DNA of 64,000 bases from Stutzerimonas stutzeri (GCF_000935215.1 NZ_JXXD01000116.1:1-64000), one strand, 5' to 3'. Counted from the stretch's first letter, positions 9,533 through 20,395 are shown. A program made the numbers and translations. Notes: generated from the sequence alone by a model not told the origin.

Positions 9533-12172
9533 TCAGCCCGTGTTGCGCAAGCCCGCCGCGATACCCGCCACACTGACCAGCAGCGCCTGCTCGAGCGGGC
9601 TGTCTGCCGGGTTCTGCTGCTGCCTTGAGCGAGCCAGCAGTTCTATCTGCAGCAGGTGCAACGGATCAAGATAGGTGTTGCGCAGACTGAACGCCTCCTG
9701 GGTCTTCGGGCTGTGGTCGAGCAGATCGGCCTGGCCGGTCACGCTCAGCACAGCGCCGACCACCTGCGACAATCGGTCACGCAAATCGCTACCAAGGGAA
9801 AGCAGTTCCGGCTGCACCAGGCGCTCATCGTAACGCCTTGCGATATCGGCATCGGCCTTGGCCAGCACCATTTCCAGCATGTCGATGCGCGTAGTGAAGA
9901 ACGGCCATCGCGCACGCATTTCGGCCAGCCGCTCGCCCTCGCCGCGCGTCAGTGCGCTCTGCAGCGCCTGCTCCCACCCAAGCCAGGCGGGCAGCATCAG
10001 CCGCGTTTGCGTCCAGGCGAAAATCCAGGGAATCGCCCGCAGGCTTTCCACCCCACCCTCGCGACGTTTGGAGGGGCGACTGCCCAACGGCAAACGGCCC
10101 AGTTCCAGCTCGGGTGTCGCCTGGCGGAAGTAATCGACGAACTGCGGATGCTCGCGTACCACGCCACGATAGGCCGCCACCCCTTCGGTGGACAGGCGAT
10201 CCATGGTCTCACGCCAGTCGGCCTCGGGCATCGGCGGCGGCAACAGAGTCGCCTCGAGCACCGCGGCGAGGTACAGGTTGAGGTTCTGCTCGGCGATGTC
10301 CGGCAAGCCGAATTTGAAGCGAATCATTTCGCCCTGTTCGGTGGTACGGAAGCGCCCGACAACCGAGCCCGGCGGCTGCGACAGAATCGCCGCATGCGCC
10401 GGGCCACCGCCACGCCCCACGGTGCCGCCGCGGCCATGGAACAGCAACAGTTCGACGTCGTGCTCCCGGCATACGTCCACCAGCCGTTCCTGAGCGCGGT
10501 ACTGGGCCCAGGCGGCGGCAGTGGTGCCAGCATCCTTGGCCGAGTCGGAGTAGCCGATCATCACCTCCTGCGGGCCATGCAGACGCTGGCGATACCCGGG
10601 CAGCGCGAGCAGGCGGTCGATGATCGGCGCGGCGTTGTTCAGGTCATCCAGGGTTTCGAACAGCGGCACCACACGCATCGGTCGCTGCAGGCCGGCTTCC
10701 TTGAGCAGCAACTGCACGGCGAGTACATCGGAGGCCGCATGGGCCATGGAAATGACATAGGAGCCAAGTGACGCCGCTGGCGCCTCGGCGATCACCGCGC
10801 AGGTGGCGAGCACCTCGGCGGTATCGGCCGACGGATGATAATGCGCCGGCAGCAGCGGGCGGCGATTGCCCAGTTCAAGCTGCAGCCAGTCCAGTCGCCG
10901 CTGCTCGTCCCACGCCTGATAGTCGCCCAGCCCGAGGTAATCGGTGATTTCCGCCAGCGCTGCGGCATGCCGTGCCGCGTCCTGGCGAATGTCCAGCCGT
11001 ACCAGGAACAGCCCGAACACGGCCAGTCGCCGCAGGCAGTCAAGCAGCGCGCCATCGGCGATCATGCCCATCCCGCGGGCATGCAACGAGCGGTAGCAGA
11101 GTTCCAGCGGCCGACGCAGCTCGGCGCAGTCCTGCAGCACTTCCGCCGGAGCCGGCTGGCCATGCTCGATGGCTGCTCGCGCCCACTCCCGGGTCGCCCG
11201 CAGGCGTTGACGCAGGGGCTTGAGCAGGACCCGGTACGGCTCGGCCGAATCACCGGTCAGACGCAGCAGTTCCTCACTGGCTTCGCTCATCGACAATGCG
11301 GTGATCAACCCTTCGATCTCCCGCAGGTACAGATCGGCAGCCACCCAGCGCGCAGTCAGCAACACTTCGCGGGATACCATCGCGGTCACGTTCGGGTTGC
11401 CGTCGCGGTCGCCGCCCATCCAGGAGGCGAAGCGGATCGGCGCGGCCTCCAGTGGCAGGTGCAGCCCGGTCGTCCGCCTGAGCGTCGCATCGGTCTGGCG
11501 CAATACATTGGGTACGGCCTTCCACAGCGAGTTCTCGATGGCGGCGAAGCCCCACCGCGCCTCTTCCACCGGCGTCGGTCGGTTGCGACGGATTTCCTCG
11601 GTGTGCCAGACCTCGGCGATCAGGCGCTGCAGCTGCAGCTCGATCTTCGCCTGCTCGGCGCCGGAGAGGTCGGTGTGGTCCCGTGCGGCCAGCTGTTCGG
11701 CGATGGCGTCGTACTTCTGGATCAACGTGCGCCGTGAAACTTCGGTGGGGTGCGCTGTCAGCACCAGTTCGATTTCCAGGCGGCTGACCTGCCGTGCAAT
11801 GAACTCGTCGCCGTGTCCGGCGGCCTTGAGGCGTTCGATCAGATCGGCGAACACGCTGGTTTCGAACGGTACCGGCTCGCCTGCCGTACGGCGACGAACC
11901 TGATGGTACTGCTCGGCGATATTGGCTAGGTTGAGGAACTGGTTGAACGCCCGTGTCATCGGCAGCAGTTCATTCTCGTCAAGGCTGTCGAGCGTCTCGG
12001 ACAGCAGTTGCGCACCCTCGGCCGAGCCTTTGCGTGCCGCCTTGGCGCCTTTGCGGATGCGTTCGATCTTGTCGAAGAACTGGTCGCCATGCTGGGCGCG
12101 AATGGTGTTGCCGAGCAGTTCGCCAAGCAGGTGTACGTTGTCGCGCAGGCGCGCGTCGATGATTTTCGCCAT
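9533..12172 (-). CDS. ppc: Phosphoenolpyruvate carboxylase
   Basis: Anaplerotic enzyme converting phosphoenolpyruvate and bicarbonate to oxaloacetate. The 879-residue length is normal. Catalytic signatures are present: [13 protein letters not shown] (catalytic His near residue 140), [25 protein letters not shown], the glycine-rich [14 protein letters not shown], and the C-terminal LRNTG needed for activity and allosteric control. Start ATG 12170-12172 is preceded by AGGAG at good spacing. It is divergent from the hypothetical gene at 12397, and the 224-bp gap should hold both promoters. No second PEPC gene is in the window. Confidence 0.97.
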   Translation of the reverse strand: MAKIIDARLRDNVHLLGELLGNTIRAQHGDQFFDKIERIRKGAKAARKGSAEGAQLLSETLDSLDENELLPMTRAFNQFLNLANIAEQYHQVRRRTAGEPVPFETSVFADLIERLKAAGHGDEFIARQVSRLEIELVLTAHPTEVSRRTLIQKYDAIAEQLAARDHTDLSGAEQAKIELQLQRLIAEVWHTEEIRRNRPTPVEEARWGFAAIENSLWKAVPNVLRQTDATLRRTTGLHLPLEAAPIRFASWMGGDRDGNPNVTAMVSREVLLTARWVAADLYLREIEGLITALSMSEASEELLRLTGDSAEPYRVLLKPLRQRLRATREWARAAIEHGQPAPAEVLQDCAELRRPLELCYRSLHARGMGMIADGALLDCLRRLAVFGLFLVRLDIRQDAARHAAALAEITDYLGLGDYQAWDEQRRLDWLQLELGNRRPLLPAHYHPSADTAEVLATCAVIAEAPAASLGSYVISMAHAASDVLAVQLLLKEAGLQRPMRVVPLFETLDDLNNAAPIIDRLLALPGYRQRLHGPQEVMIGYSDSAKDAGTTAAAWAQYRAQERLVDVCREHDVELLLFHGRGGTVGRGGGPAHAAILSQPPGSVVGRFRTTEQGEMIRFKFGLPDIAEQNLNLYLAAVLEATLLPPPMPEADWRETMDRLSTEGVAAYRGVVREHPQFVDYFRQATPELELGRLPLGSRPSKRREGGVESLRAIPWIFAWTQTRLMLPAWLGWEQALQSALTRGEGERLAEMRARWPFFTTRIDMLEMVLAKADADIARRYDERLVQPELLSLGSDLRDRLSQVVGAVLSVTGQADLLDHSPKTQEAFSLRNTYLDPLHLLQIELLARSRQQQNPADSPLEQALLVSVAGIAAGLRNTG

Positions 12173-12396
12173 GACCTTCTTGCTCCTCCTGGGCTGCCGC
12201 CTTCACATGAGCGACTCGCCGCTGCTTATCAGACGCGCCGCGGAGAAAACGATCCTGAACGGCTACGCTGAAATTACCTCCAACCAGAGTGCCCACCGCA
12301 TCCGGTCATGACAAGGCGTCAACGCCGACGACCCTGTTGCGGACAGCACGATTGCACATGTCATCACCGCTCGTAAGCGCGGGCAAAGGAGTAATC

Positions 12397-12747
12397 ATGA
12401 GAATTTCCGAGCTGGTCAGCCATTGGGAACGCGACGCCAAGGGTCACATGAGCCAGACAACCTACAGCATTCCGCTGGACGTCGAGAGCGCGGCGCGGCT
12501 CGCGGCCCTCGCCGAGATGTACCCCAAGCGCAGCACCGAAGCGCTGCTCGGCGAGCTGGTTGGTGCGGCCCTCGAAGCCGTCGAAACCAGCCTTCCGTAT
12601 GAGCGCGGCACCCAGGTCATCGCCACTGACGAACAGGGCGACCCGGTCTACGAAGACATCGGGCCCACCCCGCGCTTTCTCGAGCTCTCGCGCAAACATC
12701 TCAAGCGCATGCTCGACGAGGAAGCGTCTTCTACCCCACCGGCCTGA
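12397..12747 (+). CDS. Conserved hypothetical protein of pseudomonads
   Basis: 116-residue soluble acidic protein. The start ATG at 12397 has a strong AAAGGAG ten bases upstream; an in-frame extension to 12289 lacks coding character. Residues 20-70 (QTTYSIPLDVESAARLAALA, EMYPKRSTEALLGELVGAAL) look like a ribbon-helix-helix-type segment such as those in small DNA-binding or antitoxin proteins: a beta-strand rich in Thr/Ile followed by two helices. The C-terminal half contains DEQGDPVYEDIGPTPRFLEL. I do not know its role. The RHH suggestion is inference; no partner toxin is adjacent. Confidence 0.75.
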   Translation: MRISELVSHWERDAKGHMSQTTYSIPLDVESAARLAALAEMYPKRSTEALLGELVGAALEAVETSLPYERGTQVIATDEQGDPVYEDIGPTPRFLELSRKHLKRMLDEEASSTPPA

Positions 12748-12771
12748 CCCGAAAGCGCACCCTGTACGCTC

Positions 12772-12790
12772 GGCGCCCGCTCAGGGCGCC
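12772..12790 (+). other. GC-rich stem-loop downstream of the hypothetical gene
   Basis: GGCGCCC (12772-12778) pairs with GGGCGCC (12784-12790) around a five-base loop. No T-run follows, so this may be a Rho-dependent pause or mRNA 3' end rather than an intrinsic terminator. Confidence 0.4.
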
Positions 12791-13034
12791 ATCACACAGG
12801 TCACCCTTGTTGCATACGCCCGCCCTGCCCGCGCAGGCCAGTCCCCACCCCGTTAATACCGCGCTGGTAGCGGATTCCCCGATGACAACCGCTCTAGCCC
12901 GCCAACTTTCACTGAACGATTAGCGCCATTTGGCCTCACAAAGATATGTCCCGACATCGGTAGTGCCCTATTCAGCACACTGCCCGGCCAGGGACGGTAG
13001 CTATTCGTTGAGCAATTCGAACTGGAGACTGACC

Positions 13035-13427
13035 ATGAACAAAGCTGTCGCAACCCACGCTTCGAGATTTCAGCTACCCAAGCTGGCGGCCATTGCACTT
13101 GGTGGCCTGCTGCTGACCGCATGCGCCGGCAACCCACCGACCGAGCAGTTCGCCGTGACTGAATCGGCCGTGCGCAGCGCCGTAAGCGCTGGTGGTACCG
13201 AGTATGCCGCAGTGGAAATGCGCGCCGCGCAGGAAAAGTGGAAAGAGGCCGAACTGGCCATGCAGAAAGAAAACTACGAACAAGCCCGCAAGCTGGCCGA
13301 ACAGGCCGAATGGGATGCCCGCGTAGCCCAACGCAAGGCTGAAGCGGCGAAGGCTCAGAAGGCCGTCGAAGATGCGCAGCAGGGGATTCAGGAATTGCGC
13401 GAAGAAGGCATGCGCAACGTTCGCTGA
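13035..13427 (+). CDS. DUF4398-family lipoprotein
   Basis: 130-residue envelope lipoprotein. The signal peptide ends in the lipobox LLTAC (Cys30). The mature part is a helical, Ala/Glu/Lys-rich domain typical of DUF4398, for example AAVEMRAAQEKWKEAELAMQ then NYEQARKLAEQAEWDARVAQ, probably a helical hairpin or coiled coil. I chose ATG 13035 because residue 2 onward forms the signal peptide. A longer frame back to 12930 is not convincing. It precedes the OmpA-type lipoprotein by 50 bases, and the two are a conserved pair in pseudomonads (PA3691-lptF in P. aeruginosa), suggesting joint work at the outer membrane-peptidoglycan interface. Confidence 0.87.
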   Translation: MNKAVATHASRFQLPKLAAIALGGLLLTACAGNPPTEQFAVTESAVRSAVSAGGTEYAAVEMRAAQEKWKEAELAMQKENYEQARKLAEQAEWDARVAQRKAEAAKAQKAVEDAQQGIQELREEGMRNVR

Positions 13428-13477
13428 TTCCTCGCCACGCCCGCCATTCCGTTTATAGCCAATAGGATGAACTCGTC

Positions 13478-14260
13478 ATGCACAAGCTTGTAACCCTACC
13501 TACCATGCTGGCCCTGAGCATCGGCCTAGTGGCCTGCGCCAACCAGCCCAATCAGAACCTTGAAGAGGCGCGCAGCAGCTTCTCCGCTCTGCAGAGCGAC
13601 GCCCGCTCAAGCAAGGTCGCAGCCCTGGAAACCCAGGACGCCAGCAACATGCTGGACAAGGCCAACAAGGCATATCTGAACGATGCCGACGAAGAAACGG
13701 TGGATCAGCTGGCCTACCTGACCAAGCGCCGCATCGAACTGGCCGAGCAGACTATTGCCCTGCGCGCGGCCGAAAAGGATCTCGGCAAGGCCTCCGCGCA
13801 GCGCGCCGAAGCCCGCCTCGAAGCCCGGGACGCGCAGATCCGCAAGCTGCAGGAGGACATGCAGGCCAAGCAGACCGAGCGCGGCACCCTGGTGACCTTC
13901 GGTGACGTTCTGTTCGACCTGGACAAGGCCGAACTTAAACCGGCCGGTATGCGCGGCATCCAGAAGCTCGCTGAGTTCCTGAACGAGAATCCGGAGCGCA
14001 AGGTGGTAGTCGAGGGTTATACCGACAGCACCGGCTCCGACTCTTACAACCAGCAGCTTTCCGAGCGCCGCGCCCAATCCGTGCGCCGCGCATTGACCCA
14101 CGCGGGCGTCGATCCACAGCGCATCCAGGCGGTGGGCTATGGCGAGCAATACCCGGTTGCGAGCAACGACTCGCCGTCCAGCCGCGCGATGAATCGCCGC
14201 GTCGAGGTGACTATCTCCAACGACAGCCAGCGCGTCGCGCCACGTTCGTCGATGGAGTGA
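13478..14260 (+). CDS. lptF: OmpA-family lipoprotein, LptF-like
   Basis: 260-residue outer-membrane lipoprotein with lipobox GLVAC (Cys20). Residues 25-130 form a second DUF4398-like helical region, and residues 135-250 a peptidoglycan-binding OmpA_C domain: LVTFGDVLFDLDKAELKPAG, VVEGYTDSTGSDSYNQQLSERRA and SSRAMNRRVEVTIS. The Asp and Arg of TD...NRRVE bind diaminopimelate in this family. LptF of P. aeruginosa has the same size, architecture and neighbour and is linked to envelope stability and AlgU-type stress regulation. That regulation is known for the homologue only; I did not find a convincing sigma-E site here. Confidence 0.88.
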   Translation: MHKLVTLPTMLALSIGLVACANQPNQNLEEARSSFSALQSDARSSKVAALETQDASNMLDKANKAYLNDADEETVDQLAYLTKRRIELAEQTIALRAAEKDLGKASAQRAEARLEARDAQIRKLQEDMQAKQTERGTLVTFGDVLFDLDKAELKPAGMRGIQKLAEFLNENPERKVVVEGYTDSTGSDSYNQQLSERRAQSVRRALTHAGVDPQRIQAVGYGEQYPVASNDSPSSRAMNRRVEVTISNDSQRVAPRSSME

Positions 14261-14303
14261 CCACGGACCGTGGGCATGGCGAGCTGATGCCCTGCCCCTT
14301 TAG

Positions 14304-14333
14304 CAGCCCGTCGCCCTGACGGGCTGTTTTATT
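14304..14333 (+). terminator. Rho-independent terminator after the OmpA-type lipoprotein
   Basis: CAGCCCGTC (14304-14312), a five-base loop and GACGGGCTG (14318-14326) form a nine-pair stem followed by TTTTATTT. It partly overlaps the end of the convergent gene on the other strand. Confidence 0.88.
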
Positions 14334-14652
14334 TGCTCTCCTGCGGCGCATCCTGACCCATGCAGCGCACGGCGCGCTTCTTCCTGTCGACCAGCACGCC
14401 TGTCAGGCCCTTCTGTTCGGTATCGAACAGCACCAGCACACCATCGATGCACTGAGCCACCTGCGACGCCGGCTTCAGCGATACCCGGTAATCCTCGCCG
14501 GGAACGGTCTTGAGCATGGTGTAGTCAGCCAGCAGCAACGCATCCTCTGGCTTGGCGATATGCACGTAGCCGTAATAGGACAGCACCGCAACCGTGCCAA
14601 GCACGCTGCCGATGGCGGTCAGGATCAGGGGAATGGGATTGCGTTCGGACAT
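14329..14652 (-). CDS. Small single-pass membrane protein, hypothetical
   Basis: 107-residue protein starting at ATG 14650-14652 (MSERNPIPLILTAIGSVLGT). One hydrophobic segment covers residues 8-28, then a small periplasmic or cytoplasmic domain contains ASQVAQCIDGVLVLFD, EQKGLTGVLVDRKKRAVRC. It resembles PA3693-type proteins found beside lptF in Pseudomonas; no function is known to me. The gene converges with the OmpA lipoprotein gene and its stop overlaps the terminator T-run. A longer in-frame reading back to 14880 overlaps the AIM24 gene in another frame and is rejected. Confidence 0.75.
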   Translation of the reverse strand: MSERNPIPLILTAIGSVLGTVAVLSYYGYVHIAKPEDALLLADYTMLKTVPGEDYRVSLKPASQVAQCIDGVLVLFDTEQKGLTGVLVDRKKRAVRCMGQDAPQESK

Positions 14653-14710
14653 GGACGGTCTCATCGAGGCAAAGAGGCGCATTGTGACAAATTCGAAGGT
14701 CGCCTGCGGC

Positions 14711-15457
14711 TCATTTACCGCCGGCGCGGGTTTCACCGCGGGCCTGTGAGGTCGCCTCGTAGACCCGCTCGGCCAGGCGCGAGAAGGGCAGGCTCTGGAT
14801 CCAGACGCTGCCGGTGCCCTTGAGGGTGGTGAGCAGCAGCCCTTCGCCACCGAACAGCATGCTCCGGAGGCCGCCGGCAAGCTGGATGTCGTAGTCGATG
14901 CCCTGCGTGAAGGCCACCAGGCAGCCGGTATCCAGCCGCAGGGTTTCGTTGTTCAGCTCCTTGCGAATCACGGTGCCGCCGGCATGCACGAACGCCAGTC
15001 CATCGCCTTCCAGGCGCTGCAGGATGAATCCCTCACCACCGAAAAAGCCTGCGCCGATGCGCTTGCTGAAGCTTATGCCGATGCGCGTGCCATAAGCCGC
15101 GCAGAGAAAGGCATCCTTCTGACAAAACAGCTTGCCGCCCACGGCAGCAAGATCAATCGGTACCACTGTGCCCGGATAAGGCGCGGCGAAGGCCACGCGT
15201 GCCTTGGCCTTGCTTTCATTGGTGAAGTGAGTGAGGAACAGTGACTCGCCGGTGAACATGCGCTTGCCCGCGCCCCACAACTTGCCGAGCACGCCGCTCG
15301 CCGAACCGTCGCCCATGCGCGCTTCGAAACGCACGCCGTCGGTCATGTAGTTCATTGCTCCGGCTTCGGCGATCACCGTCTCGTCTGGATCGAGGATGAT
15401 TTCCACGCTTTGCGCGGACTGACCGAGGATTTCGTATTCGAGTTCGTGGCTGGACAC
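14711..15457 (-). CDS. AIM24 / TIGR00266 family protein
   Basis: 248-residue beta-rich protein of the AIM24 family (mitochondrial biogenesis homologue; bacterial function unknown). Signature segments are [72 protein letters not shown] and [16 protein letters not shown]. These repeated GxEGxxLxxLxGxG strands form the internally duplicated fold. Start ATG 15455-15457 fits homologues. It is on the same strand as the Bax-inhibitor-like gene 62 bases upstream. Confidence 0.9.
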   Translation of the reverse strand: MSSHELEYEILGQSAQSVEIILDPDETVIAEAGAMNYMTDGVRFEARMGDGSASGVLGKLWGAGKRMFTGESLFLTHFTNESKAKARVAFAAPYPGTVVPIDLAAVGGKLFCQKDAFLCAAYGTRIGISFSKRIGAGFFGGEGFILQRLEGDGLAFVHAGGTVIRKELNNETLRLDTGCLVAFTQGIDYDIQLAGGLRSMLFGGEGLLLTTLKGTGSVWIQSLPFSRLAERVYEATSQARGETRAGGK

Positions 15458-15519
15458 GGCGAGCTCCTGAAGCGATCGGGTTGCGGCGCTGCAAGGATGC
15501 GGCAGCGTCCCGCCGTTGC

Positions 15520-16179
15520 CTATTTGCGCCCGAGAATGCGCAGGATACGCAGGAACAGGTTGATGATGTCCATATAGAGCGCGGCTGCGCTGTCAATCGC
15601 ATTGTCCAGCGTCTTGGGGATCTGATTCGCCCGGCCCCAGTCCACGCCGACATAGCCGCAGAAGATCAGCACGACGATCCAGTCGATCACGCCGTGATGA
15701 ATGCCGAGGATGAACACCTCGACCAACTCGACGACGATCACCAGCAACAACGCCACTGTCAGCGCACCGGCGATGCTGGCGAAGAACTTCGGAAACAGCG
15801 TGCCGAGCAGCATCATGCCCAGGGTAACCAGCGCGGTGATGCGTATCGCCTCATGCACCAGAGAGGCGTCGTAGCGGCTCACCACCAGGTTGACGATGAG
15901 TCCGAACGGCACCACGACCAGGTTGTAGCCGACAAAACTCACCCAGGGCTGGTTCGAACGATGAAACAGCCAGGCGCCGGTGAGGCAGCTGGCGAAGTAG
16001 CCGCCAAAGAACAGCCAGGGATGGATGCTGCGAATGGACTCGACCGGGATGTTGCCGACCATCCACCAGTTGACCCAGAAGCCCCAACAGAGCGTGAGGC
16101 CAATGACGAGGTTATACGCAGCGGGGGAGAGTGTGCGATCCATCGGGTTCGCACGCCGGGCAAAGACGGAGTTTTCCAT
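15520..16179 (-). CDS. Bax inhibitor-1/YccA-like multi-pass membrane protein
   Basis: 219 residues with about seven membrane helices. The N-terminus [20 protein letters not shown], the central [20 protein letters not shown] and the C-terminal [20 protein letters not shown] match the BI-1/US12 family ending (D..LY.DI.NLF...LR..G). Such proteins are putative calcium-leak channels or modulators of membrane proteases; no substrate can be inferred here. Start ATG 16177-16179. It precedes the AIM24 gene on the same strand and follows the QEGLA-motif gene by about 40 bases, so these three may form one transcript. Confidence 0.82.
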   Translation of the reverse strand: MENSVFARRANPMDRTLSPAAYNLVIGLTLCWGFWVNWWMVGNIPVESIRSIHPWLFFGGYFASCLTGAWLFHRSNQPWVSFVGYNLVVVPFGLIVNLVVSRYDASLVHEAIRITALVTLGMMLLGTLFPKFFASIAGALTVALLLVIVVELVEVFILGIHHGVIDWIVVLIFCGYVGVDWGRANQIPKTLDNAIDSAAALYMDIINLFLRILRILGRK

Positions 16180-16221
16180 ATCGTTACGCTTCCTTGCGTG
16201 AGTGATGTCGGATATTCGGGA

Positions 16222-17517
16222 TCAGAGAATGTTCGCGTAGTCGGCTTCGATGCGATCCAGGCTCAGGTGATTGAGAAAGTTGGAGAAGCACATCCAGGCC
16301 GACAGCGCATTGAGGTCCTGAAATTGCTGCGGCAGATACTTGGGCGGGACGACCATGCCCTCGTCCACCAGCTGGCGCAGCGTGCGCATGTCCTCAAGCG
16401 TGGTCTTGCCGCAGAACAGCAGCGGGATCTGCTCCAGCCGGCCTTTGCGCACGGCTAGCTGGATGTAGTTGTAGATCATGATGAAGCCCTTCAGGTAGGA
16501 CAGGTCCTTGGTGAAGGGCAAACCATCGGGGGTCGAGCCGCGGAACACCCGGCTGGCATTGCTGTAGCAGTCGTCGTCGCCATATCCCTGCTCGCGGAAG
16601 AAGGCGAACACGTCGAGGAAATCCGCGCCCTCCTCGGCCATGTGGATGGCGCGGGTGCGGTTGGTCAGCTTGCGCAGGCGCGTCGGGTAGGAGGCGAAGG
16701 CAATCACCTCCATCAGGATTGCCAGGCCTTCCTGGGTAACCGTTGAAGACGGCGGCCCCTTGGCGAGGAAGGTGCAGATCGGCTGGTTCTGCCCGTTGAG
16801 CGTGGTGCCGACGTGCACCAGGCCTTCGTGAACCTCCAGCGCGCGCACGTCACGCTCGTTGAACAGCGCGTCGCTGCGGATCTTGATGTAGTCGGCGCCC
16901 GCTGCCGCATCGGCGAGGATGCCGTCGGACTCGAAAACACGGATCACGCCCTCGCCTTCGCCGAACACCACATCCAGCCGCTTCTGCAGCAGCTCGACGG
17001 CCTGCGGCGCGGTGAGATTCTTCGGCTCGTCACGCAGATCGCCACGGTCGGCGATGTTGTTCAGGTAGTCGGAGAGCATAAGGCCGAGGTCGGCCAGGGT
17101 TGGATCGCCAGCATGGAAGGCGTCGGATGCCGCGCCGTAGAGCTCCTGGGAGATCATGCCGAAGTCCGGTGTGCCACGCGCCTCGAGCATGCGGATAACC
17201 ATGCGGTATTCCTTACACATGCGCCGCATGATCTGCCCGACCGGGTTGAACTGACCGAGCTGACGGGTGATGTCGCGCTCGATGTCCTGGAATTCCTGCT
17301 TCTTGGCGCTGGAATCGAAGGCCAGTGGCCGGCCCTCGTAGTAGCCGCGATCGATCTTCGGCAGCTCGCGGCCCTTGGCGGCGAAAAAACCCTGGCGGGT
17401 ATTCTCGTCCCACTTCACCGCGTCCAGTACGCGCACTGGCGTCTGCGCCTCGACGATGCGGTCGGACAGCCCGCGCACGATGGTCTGATACTCATCCAGG
17501 TTGTTACGGCTGTTCAT
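16222..17517 (-). CDS. Flavohemoglobin expression-modulating QEGLA motif protein (DUF1704)
   Basis: 431-residue member of the DUF1704/TIGR02421 family, which looks like a zinc-peptidase relative. ALEVHEGLVHVGTTLNG gives an HExxxH-like element, and the family motif QEGLA lies near residue 260 (TQEGLAILMEVIAF). The name comes from a reported effect on flavohaemoglobin expression; the biochemical reaction is unknown. I start at ATG 17515-17517, with GAGGG seven bases upstream; a longer reading to 17580 adds unconserved residues. The C-terminal SYLKGFIMIYNYIQLAVRKG is also typical. Confidence 0.85.
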   Translation of the reverse strand: MNSRNNLDEYQTIVRGLSDRIVEAQTPVRVLDAVKWDENTRQGFFAAKGRELPKIDRGYYEGRPLAFDSSAKKQEFQDIERDITRQLGQFNPVGQIMRRMCKEYRMVIRMLEARGTPDFGMISQELYGAASDAFHAGDPTLADLGLMLSDYLNNIADRGDLRDEPKNLTAPQAVELLQKRLDVVFGEGEGVIRVFESDGILADAAAGADYIKIRSDALFNERDVRALEVHEGLVHVGTTLNGQNQPICTFLAKGPPSSTVTQEGLAILMEVIAFASYPTRLRKLTNRTRAIHMAEEGADFLDVFAFFREQGYGDDDCYSNASRVFRGSTPDGLPFTKDLSYLKGFIMIYNYIQLAVRKGRLEQIPLLFCGKTTLEDMRTLRQLVDEGMVVPPKYLPQQFQDLNALSAWMCFSNFLNHLSLDRIEADYANIL

Positions 17518-17608
17518 CAGTCCCTCTTCACGGATGACCCGTACCCTTGAGGTTATACCCGCAGCCGCCGAGGCCGGCACACTGCGGTGTCAGTCGACGC
17601 TCAGTGGA

Positions 17609-19111
17609 TCAGAGTTCCGGACGCATGTGCGGGAAGAGGATCACGTCGCGGATCGAAGGCGAGTTGGTCAGCAGCATCACCAGGCGATCGATGCCGATAC
17701 CCTCGCCCGCGGTCGGCGGCATGCCGTATTCCAGCGCACGCACGAAGTCGGCGTCGAAGTGCATGGCTTCGTCATCGCCGGCATCCTTGTCGGCTACCTG
17801 CGCGTGGAAACGTTCGGCCTGATCCTCGGCATCGTTGAGCTCGGAATAGGCGTTGGCGATCTCGCGGCCACCAATGAACAGTTCGAAGCGGTCGGTGACG
17901 TTGGGGTTGCGATCATTGCGTCGGGCCAGCGGCGAGACCTCGAACGGGTACTCGGTGATGAAGGTCGGCTGTTCCAGCTTGTGCTCGACCAGCTCCTCGA
18001 AAATCATCACCTGCAGCTTACCCAGCCCTTCGTGGCCGAGCAGCTTGGCGCCGGCCTTCTTGGCGATGGCGCGAGCCTTCTCGACGTCGTTCAGGTCATC
18101 CGCGGAGATTTCCGGGTTGAACTTGAGGATCGAGTCGAACACCGACAGCCGCGCGAAGGGCTCGCCGAAGTGGAACACCTTGTCGCCGTAGGGCACGTCG
18201 GTGCTGCCAAGCACGGCCTGGGCCAGCTCGCGGAACAGCTCCTCGGTGAGATCCATATTGTCTTCGTAGTCGGCGTAAGCCTGGTAGAACTCGAGCATGG
18301 TGAACTCGGGGTTATGCCGGGTCGAGACGCCTTCGTTGCGGAAGTTGCGGTTGATCTCGAACACGCGCTCGAAGCCACCGACCACCAGACGCTTGAGGTA
18401 GAGCTCCGGCGCGATGCGCAGGAACATCGGCATGTCCAGCGCGTTGTGATGGGTCTCGAACGGTTTGGCCGCAGCGCCGCCGGGAATGGTCTGCAGCATC
18501 GGCGTTTCGACTTCGAGGAAGTCACGCTCGGCGAGGAACTTGCGGATATGCGAGATGACCTGGGAGCGCACGCGGAACGTTTCGCGCACCTCCTCGTTGA
18601 CCATCAGGTCGACGTAGCGCTGGCGGTAGCGCTGCTCGGTGTCGGTCAGGCCGTGGAACTTGTCCGGCAGCGGGCGCAGCGACTTGGTCAGCAGGCGCAC
18701 GCTGTTCATGTAGACGTACAGGTCGCCCTTGCCGGAGCGCGCCAGTGTGCCCTCGGCGGCAATGATGTCGCCCAGGTCGAAGTGCTTGACCGCGTCGACC
18801 TGCTCGGCCGGCAGCGTCTTGCGATCGACATAGACCTGGATGCGCCCGCTCATATCCTGCAGCACCATGAATGGCCCGCGGTTGAGCATGATGCGCCCGG
18901 CGACCTTGACCGGAATGGCGGCCGCCTCCAGCTCCTCCTTGGTCTTCTCGGCGTACTGTTTCTGCAGGTCGCCTGCATAGCGGTCGCGACGGAAGTCATT
19001 GGGGAAGGCATTGCCCTGCTCGCGCACGGCAGCAAGCTTTTCCTTGCGCTGGGCAATCAGCTTGTTTTCTTCCTCTTGGATGGCGTGCTGGTTCAGCGGT
19101 TGTTCGCTCAT
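17609..19111 (-). CDS. lysS: Lysyl-tRNA synthetase, class II
   Basis: Charges tRNA-Lys with lysine. The 500-residue enzyme has an N-terminal OB-fold anticodon-binding domain ([20 protein letters not shown], residues 66-150) and a class II catalytic core. Motif 2 is [20 protein letters not shown] and motif 3 [20 protein letters not shown]. Start ATG 19109-19111 follows the usual short Glu/Gln-rich leader [14 protein letters not shown]. It lies 64 bases downstream of prfB, the conserved prfB-lysS operon of many gammaproteobacteria. Confidence 0.98.
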   Translation of the reverse strand: MSEQPLNQHAIQEEENKLIAQRKEKLAAVREQGNAFPNDFRRDRYAGDLQKQYAEKTKEELEAAAIPVKVAGRIMLNRGPFMVLQDMSGRIQVYVDRKTLPAEQVDAVKHFDLGDIIAAEGTLARSGKGDLYVYMNSVRLLTKSLRPLPDKFHGLTDTEQRYRQRYVDLMVNEEVRETFRVRSQVISHIRKFLAERDFLEVETPMLQTIPGGAAAKPFETHHNALDMPMFLRIAPELYLKRLVVGGFERVFEINRNFRNEGVSTRHNPEFTMLEFYQAYADYEDNMDLTEELFRELAQAVLGSTDVPYGDKVFHFGEPFARLSVFDSILKFNPEISADDLNDVEKARAIAKKAGAKLLGHEGLGKLQVMIFEELVEHKLEQPTFITEYPFEVSPLARRNDRNPNVTDRFELFIGGREIANAYSELNDAEDQAERFHAQVADKDAGDDEAMHFDADFVRALEYGMPPTAGEGIGIDRLVMLLTNSPSIRDVILFPHMRPEL

Positions 19112-19175
19112 TGCGGGTCGTCCCGGTCAAATCGTTTCAATGGAGGTGCTTGCGGCTTGAGGCTTGCAGCTGCTC

Positions 19176-20271
19176 TCAGAGCCCCTGTTTCAGGCTGGCT
19201 TCGAGGTATCCGTCGAGGTCGCCGTCGAGCACCTTCTGGCAATCGCTGCGCTCCACACCGGTACGCAGATCCTTGATGCGCGAGTCGTCGAGCACGTAGG
19301 AACGGATCTGGTGCCCCCAGCCAATGTCCGACTTGCTGTCTTCCAGCGCCTGAGAGGCGGCGTTGCGCTTCTGCATTTCCAGTTCGTACAACTTGGCCCG
19401 CAGCATCTTCATGGCGGTGTCCTTGTTGGCGTGCTGGGAACGTTCGTTCTGGCAGGCCACCACGGTATTGGTCGGGACGTGGGTGATACGCACGGCCGAA
19501 TCGGTGGTGTTTACGTGCTGACCACCGGCGCCGGAGGAACGGTAGGTATCGATGCGCAGGTCGGCCGGGTTGATCTCGATCTCGACCCTGTCGTCGATCT
19601 CGGGTGAGGCGAACACTGCCGAGAACGAGGTGTGGCGGCGCGCGCCGGAGTCGAACGGGCTCTTGCGAACCAGGCGGTGCACACCGATCTCGGTGCGCAA
19701 CCAGCCAAAAGCATATTCACCCTTGATGTGCACCGTGGCACCCTTGATGCCGGCGACTTCGCCCTCGGACAGCTCGACGATCTCGGCAGTGAAACCGCGC
19801 TTGTCGGCCCAGCGCAGGTACATGCGCAGCAGGATGTTCGCCCAGTCCTGCGCCTCGGTGCCGCCGGAACCGGCCTGGATGTCCAGGTAGCAGTTATTCG
19901 GGTCCATCTCATGGCTGAACATGCGGCGGAATTCGAGCTTTTCGAGGATTCCGCGCAGACGGTCCAGCTCGGCGGCCACATCATCAACGGCGCCTTGATC
20001 ATCTTCTTCGACCGCCATGTCGAGCAGGTCGCGAGAGTCGGCAAGTCCGCCATCGAGGTCATCGATGGTTTCGACAATCTGCGCCAGGGTGGCGCGTTCA
20101 CGGCCCAGGCTCTGGGCGTATTCGGGCTTGTTCCAGACGTTGGGGTCTTCGAGTTCGCGGTTTACTTCGACGAGACGATCATGCTTCTGATCGTAGTCAA
20201 AGATACCCCCGAATTGACAGGGTGCGCTCGGACAGGTCCTTGATGCTGTTGAGGATCGGGTTGATTTCCAT
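19176..20271 (-). CDS. prfB: Peptide chain release factor 2 (expressed by programmed +1 frameshift)
   Basis: Terminates translation at UGA and UAA. Translation starts at ATG 20269-20271 ([16 protein letters not shown]), runs 24 codons to CTT, meets in-frame UGA at 20197-20199, and continues one base on (GAC TAC GAT) for about 340 codons, giving roughly 364 residues. The tripeptide SPF ([11 protein letters not shown]) for stop recognition and the GGQ loop [20 protein letters not shown] for peptidyl hydrolysis are present. The frameshift autoregulates RF2: low RF2 favours shifting. Co-oriented with lysS downstream. Confidence 0.97.
20196..20206 (-). promoter_or_regulatory. prfB programmed +1 frameshift site
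   Basis: On the minus strand GGGG TAT CTT TGA C contains the slippery CUU, the in-frame UGA with the weak-termination C after it, and an internal Shine-Dalgarno-like GGGGG three bases before CUU. This is the classic RF2 arrangement. Confidence 0.95.
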
Positions 20272-20395
20272 AGGTAGGCAGCTCTCAATCGGACGGTGCA
20301 AAAGCCGGCGATTATAACTCAGCCAACCCGCGCTGACAGCCCGCCGGACGTGCCGGCGGACGGTCAGGAAACGGATTTGCCCTCATGACGGTCGA

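Noticed and set aside
17501..19276. 591-residue open frame on the plus strand
   Set aside because: Antisense to lysS, which has full class II synthetase motifs. No recognised domain or ribosome-binding site.
20196..20271. Frame break in prfB as a mutation or sequencing error
   Set aside because: It exactly matches the programmed CUU-UGA-C frameshift with internal Shine-Dalgarno.
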